This document shows, one piece after another, positions 15,331-17,103 of a DNA stretch of 17,103 bases. Made by a program: the position numbers and the translations under genes. Numbering within the stretch: position 1 is the stretch's first letter; every line of letters starts with the position of its first letter. The stretch is from the NCBI GenBank assembly GCA_030040295.1, contig JASHTZ010000572.1, positions 1 through 17,103 on the forward strand, in the 5' to 3' direction. Source of the stretch: Terriglobia bacterium. GTDB lineage: Bacteria; Acidobacteriota; Terriglobia; UBA7540. A model generated the notes under the pieces. That model was given only the letters and a program-made list of their open reading frames with translations, made no database searches and was not told the origin of the DNA.

Positions 15331-16701
15331 ATGCAACGAGAGCACCATCGCCTTGAAGGAAACTGGAGAGAGACGCAGAGCGATGACCGGCTGTCAGTTC
15401 TTGACAAAGTCTTGCACAGCAGGGTGTTTTCAAGGTCTGACTCCTCACAACAGATACTAAAGTTTATTGTCGAGAGGGTGGTTTCGGGACGCTGCGACGA
15501 CCTGAAGGAGTACACAATTGCCACCGAAGCGATGGGCCGGCCCCCCGATTTCGATCCCAAGTCAGACAGCAGTGTAAGAATCCAAGTGCAGCGTTTGCGC
15601 CGCCGGCTGGAGGAGTATTACAACGAGGAGGGCAAAGGGGACACGGTCCAAATCACGATCCCACACGGCCATTACGTTCCGGAGTTCCGTTCCTCCGCAA
15701 GCACCGAGCCGATACCGCCGATTCAAGAATCCACTCTGCCTCCCGAATCGAACCGGCCGCCCGCCGTTGAAGAGAGAAATCTGCTCCTTGTTCTCCCTTG
15801 GGGCCTAACAGCCTTATTGCTGATTGTGGCTGTGATCATGGGGATTCGACTCTCCCAAGTTCCCACCCCAAAGACAAGTTTGGCAACCGCAGCCGCAGCA
15901 GACGCGCTCCCAAGTTCGCTGGTTCCCTTGTGGAATCCATTTTGTTCGCCCGACGTTTCTCTCATCATCGTGTACAGCAACGCCTTAATGTTGAGCGATG
16001 ACCACCGTGACCTTTATTGGTTCTCTCCCTCTTCCGCCCATTCCTTACCTGCCGGCGCCAGAGTGCAAAGCTTTGCCGGCCTGGAACGCTCTGCTCCTGT
16101 TCCTCTCGCAGCCCGCGATCTTTTCTTCAACGATTTGTACACGGGCACCGGCGAGGTGGTCGCGATAGCCGAGATTGCCAGACGTTTGGCAATTGAGCAC
16201 CAGGAATTTGCGGTGGAACGTGCCCGCTTGGTCTCTTACGACAACATCCGGAATAGCAACGCAATTTTTGTTGGCGGGGGCGCAGGGGATGCCATTCTCG
16301 ATGGGCTGCCGGTGAAAATGGATTTGGATTTTACGCTTCCTAAGGGTGGCTATGGCCAAGTCGTAGATCGTCGGCCCGCTGCCGGCCAACCTGGTCAATA
16401 TGCTTTATCCAGGAACAACAAAACAGGGGAATTTCAAACGGACTACGCCCTCATCAGTCTTCTGCCGGGTGTTACGCCTGACCGGCATATTATGGTTCTG
16501 GCGGGGATCACTACTTTGGGAACGCAAGCTGCTGCAGAATTCGCCGCCTCACCGGCACATATGGCGGCATTGGAAAAAATGCGCCATGCTTCCAGCCCAG
16601 TTCACTCACCTTATTTTCAAGCCCTGCTCGAAGTCTTGATCCGAAACGGAGCCGTCGCCCAAATTAATTGCCTCTTAACGCGGGAACTGGGGAACAAGTA
16701 A
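15331..16701 (+). CDS. Membrane-tethered winged-helix regulator with an unknown periplasmic domain
   Basis: The product is 456 residues. Seen: an N-terminal cytoplasmic winged-helix-like domain (about 20-119) with ILKFIVERVVSG, LKEYTIATEAMGR, DSSVRIQVQRLRRRLEEYY and ITIPHGHYVPEF, resembling the OmpR-type DNA-binding fold in spacing and in the closing hairpin; a proline-rich linker (120-148); one membrane span (about 151-173); and a roughly 280-residue C-terminal part predicted outside the membrane, with FVGGGAGDAIL and GITTLGTQAAAEF. This N-terminal module is widespread in Acidobacteria, often fused to TPR, TolB or cyclase-like parts. The layout recalls ToxR/CadC one-component regulators. ATG at 15331 has GGAG 5 nt upstream, and an in-frame stop at 15289 limits extension. 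It is divergent from the TonB receptor, so control of that operon is a natural inference. Ligand unknown. Confidence 0.75.
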   Translation: MQREHHRLEGNWRETQSDDRLSVLDKVLHSRVFSRSDSSQQILKFIVERVVSGRCDDLKEYTIATEAMGRPPDFDPKSDSSVRIQVQRLRRRLEEYYNEEGKGDTVQITIPHGHYVPEFRSSASTEPIPPIQESTLPPESNRPPAVEERNLLLVLPWGLTALLLIVAVIMGIRLSQVPTPKTSLATAAAADALPSSLVPLWNPFCSPDVSLIIVYSNALMLSDDHRDLYWFSPSSAHSLPAGARVQSFAGLERSAPVPLAARDLFFNDLYTGTGEVVAIAEIARRLAIEHQEFAVERARLVSYDNIRNSNAIFVGGGAGDAILDGLPVKMDLDFTLPKGGYGQVVDRRPAAGQPGQYALSRNNKTGEFQTDYALISLLPGVTPDRHIMVLAGITTLGTQAAAEFAASPAHMAALEKMRHASSPVHSPYFQALLEVLIRNGAVAQINCLLTRELGNK

Positions 16702-16711
16702 GGTTTCATCT

Positions 16712-17103
16712 TCACCACTCGGCCACGGATCCATCCGGATGGTAAACCCTTTGAGCCAGGATTTCCTGAGCGAAGGGGTGCTTGCGGGCCTCGGCTTCGT
16801 TGATTTCGAGCCCCCAGCCGGGCTCGTCAAGGGGTAACCAATAGCCATTTTCCGATTTCAAGCGTGTCTGGACGACGTCGAACCGCCACGGAACGTCTCC
16901 AGCCATGTCTTCCTGGATGAGGAAATTCGGGGTTGCCAGGTCGAAGTGCAAAGCCACAACGTTGGCCACCGGGCCGTTGGGATTGTGCGGGGCGATTCCC
17001 ATTAAATACGTTTCTCCCATGGAAGCAATCCTGCGGGCTTCCAGCAATCCACCGCAGTGGCAAATGTCGGGCTGCAGGACGTGGCAGGCTTGCAGCTCGC
17101 ACA
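16712..17103 (-). CDS. Enolase-superfamily (mandelate racemase / sugar-acid dehydratase-like) protein, C-terminal part
   Basis: This is the C-terminal 129 residues of a gene that enters from the right edge; the start is outside the window. Seen: VLQPDICHCGGLLEARRIA, the end of the (beta/alpha)7beta barrel typical of the mandelate racemase/muconate lactonizing group; GIAPHNPNGPVAN, with the His that acts as base in galactonate/fuconate-type dehydratases; FLIQED with an acidic residue on the last strand; and the C-terminal DEPGWGLEINEA segment of D-galactonate dehydratase-like proteins. The full protein would be about 380-400 residues. Such enzymes dehydrate sugar acids to 2-keto-3-deoxy acids in the cytosol. 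It converges on the regulator gene with 10 bp between stops and no visible terminator. Exact substrate cannot be told from this piece. Confidence 0.85.
   Translation of the reverse strand, partial: CELQACHVLQPDICHCGGLLEARRIASMGETYLMGIAPHNPNGPVANVVALHFDLATPNFLIQEDMAGDVPWRFDVVQTRLKSENGYWLPLDEPGWGLEINEAEARKHPFAQEILAQRVYHPDGSVAEW

Overview
The window looks like part of an Acidobacteriota chromosome. This is inferred from gene style, not from a marker gene. The clues are a TonB-dependent receptor of about 1,100 residues with an N-terminal carboxypeptidase-regulatory-like domain, a membrane-anchored winged-helix regulator of a type common in that phylum, Tat-exported glycoside hydrolases, and GC-rich, densely packed genes with short palindromic repeats between them. 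I saw no rRNA, tRNA, CRISPR array, transposase or phage gene.

Layout. (A) 1-1952, minus strand: the N-terminal 650 residues of a Tat-exported enzyme resembling a six-hairpin (alpha/alpha toroid) glycoside hydrolase; it runs off the left edge. (B) 2178-9437, all minus strand: a complete potassium-scavenging Kdp locus. In transcription order it is a short KdpD-type sensor kinase, kdpE, a 172-bp gap, a 27-codon membrane ORF, kdpF, kdpA, kdpB, a 208-bp palindrome-rich gap, then kdpC. The regulators lie upstream of the pump genes, and the kinase lacks the cytoplasmic N-terminal half of classical KdpD. (C) 9686-14570, minus strand: a TonB-dependent outer-membrane receptor followed by a Tat-exported GH29-type (alpha-L-fucosidase-like) hydrolase. 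(D) 14571-15330: a 760-bp divergent intergenic region with phased GTAAC repeats, an operator-like palindrome, a pair of related GC-rich hairpins and a good sigma70-like promoter facing right. (E) 15331-16701, plus strand: a membrane-tethered winged-helix regulator. (F) 16712-17103, minus strand: the C-terminal 129 residues of an enolase-superfamily (sugar-acid dehydratase-like) protein, convergent with the regulator and running off the right edge.

How it may work together. B is a self-contained potassium-starvation response: kinase and regulator sense low K+ or turgor and switch on the KdpFABC pump. C to F read as a glycan-use locus: the receptor brings an oligosaccharide across the outer membrane, the exported hydrolase trims it, the dehydratase would act on the derived sugar acid, and the divergent regulator may control the receptor operon. 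The link between C and F is inference from gene order. The hydrolase lacks several usual fucose-contacting residues, so its substrate is open.

The points most worth a second look are the palindrome cluster splitting kdpB from kdpC, the N-terminally truncated KdpD, the tiny conserved-looking ORF before kdpF, the altered active-site signatures of the GH29 protein, and the regulator plus phased-repeat arrangement upstream of the receptor.
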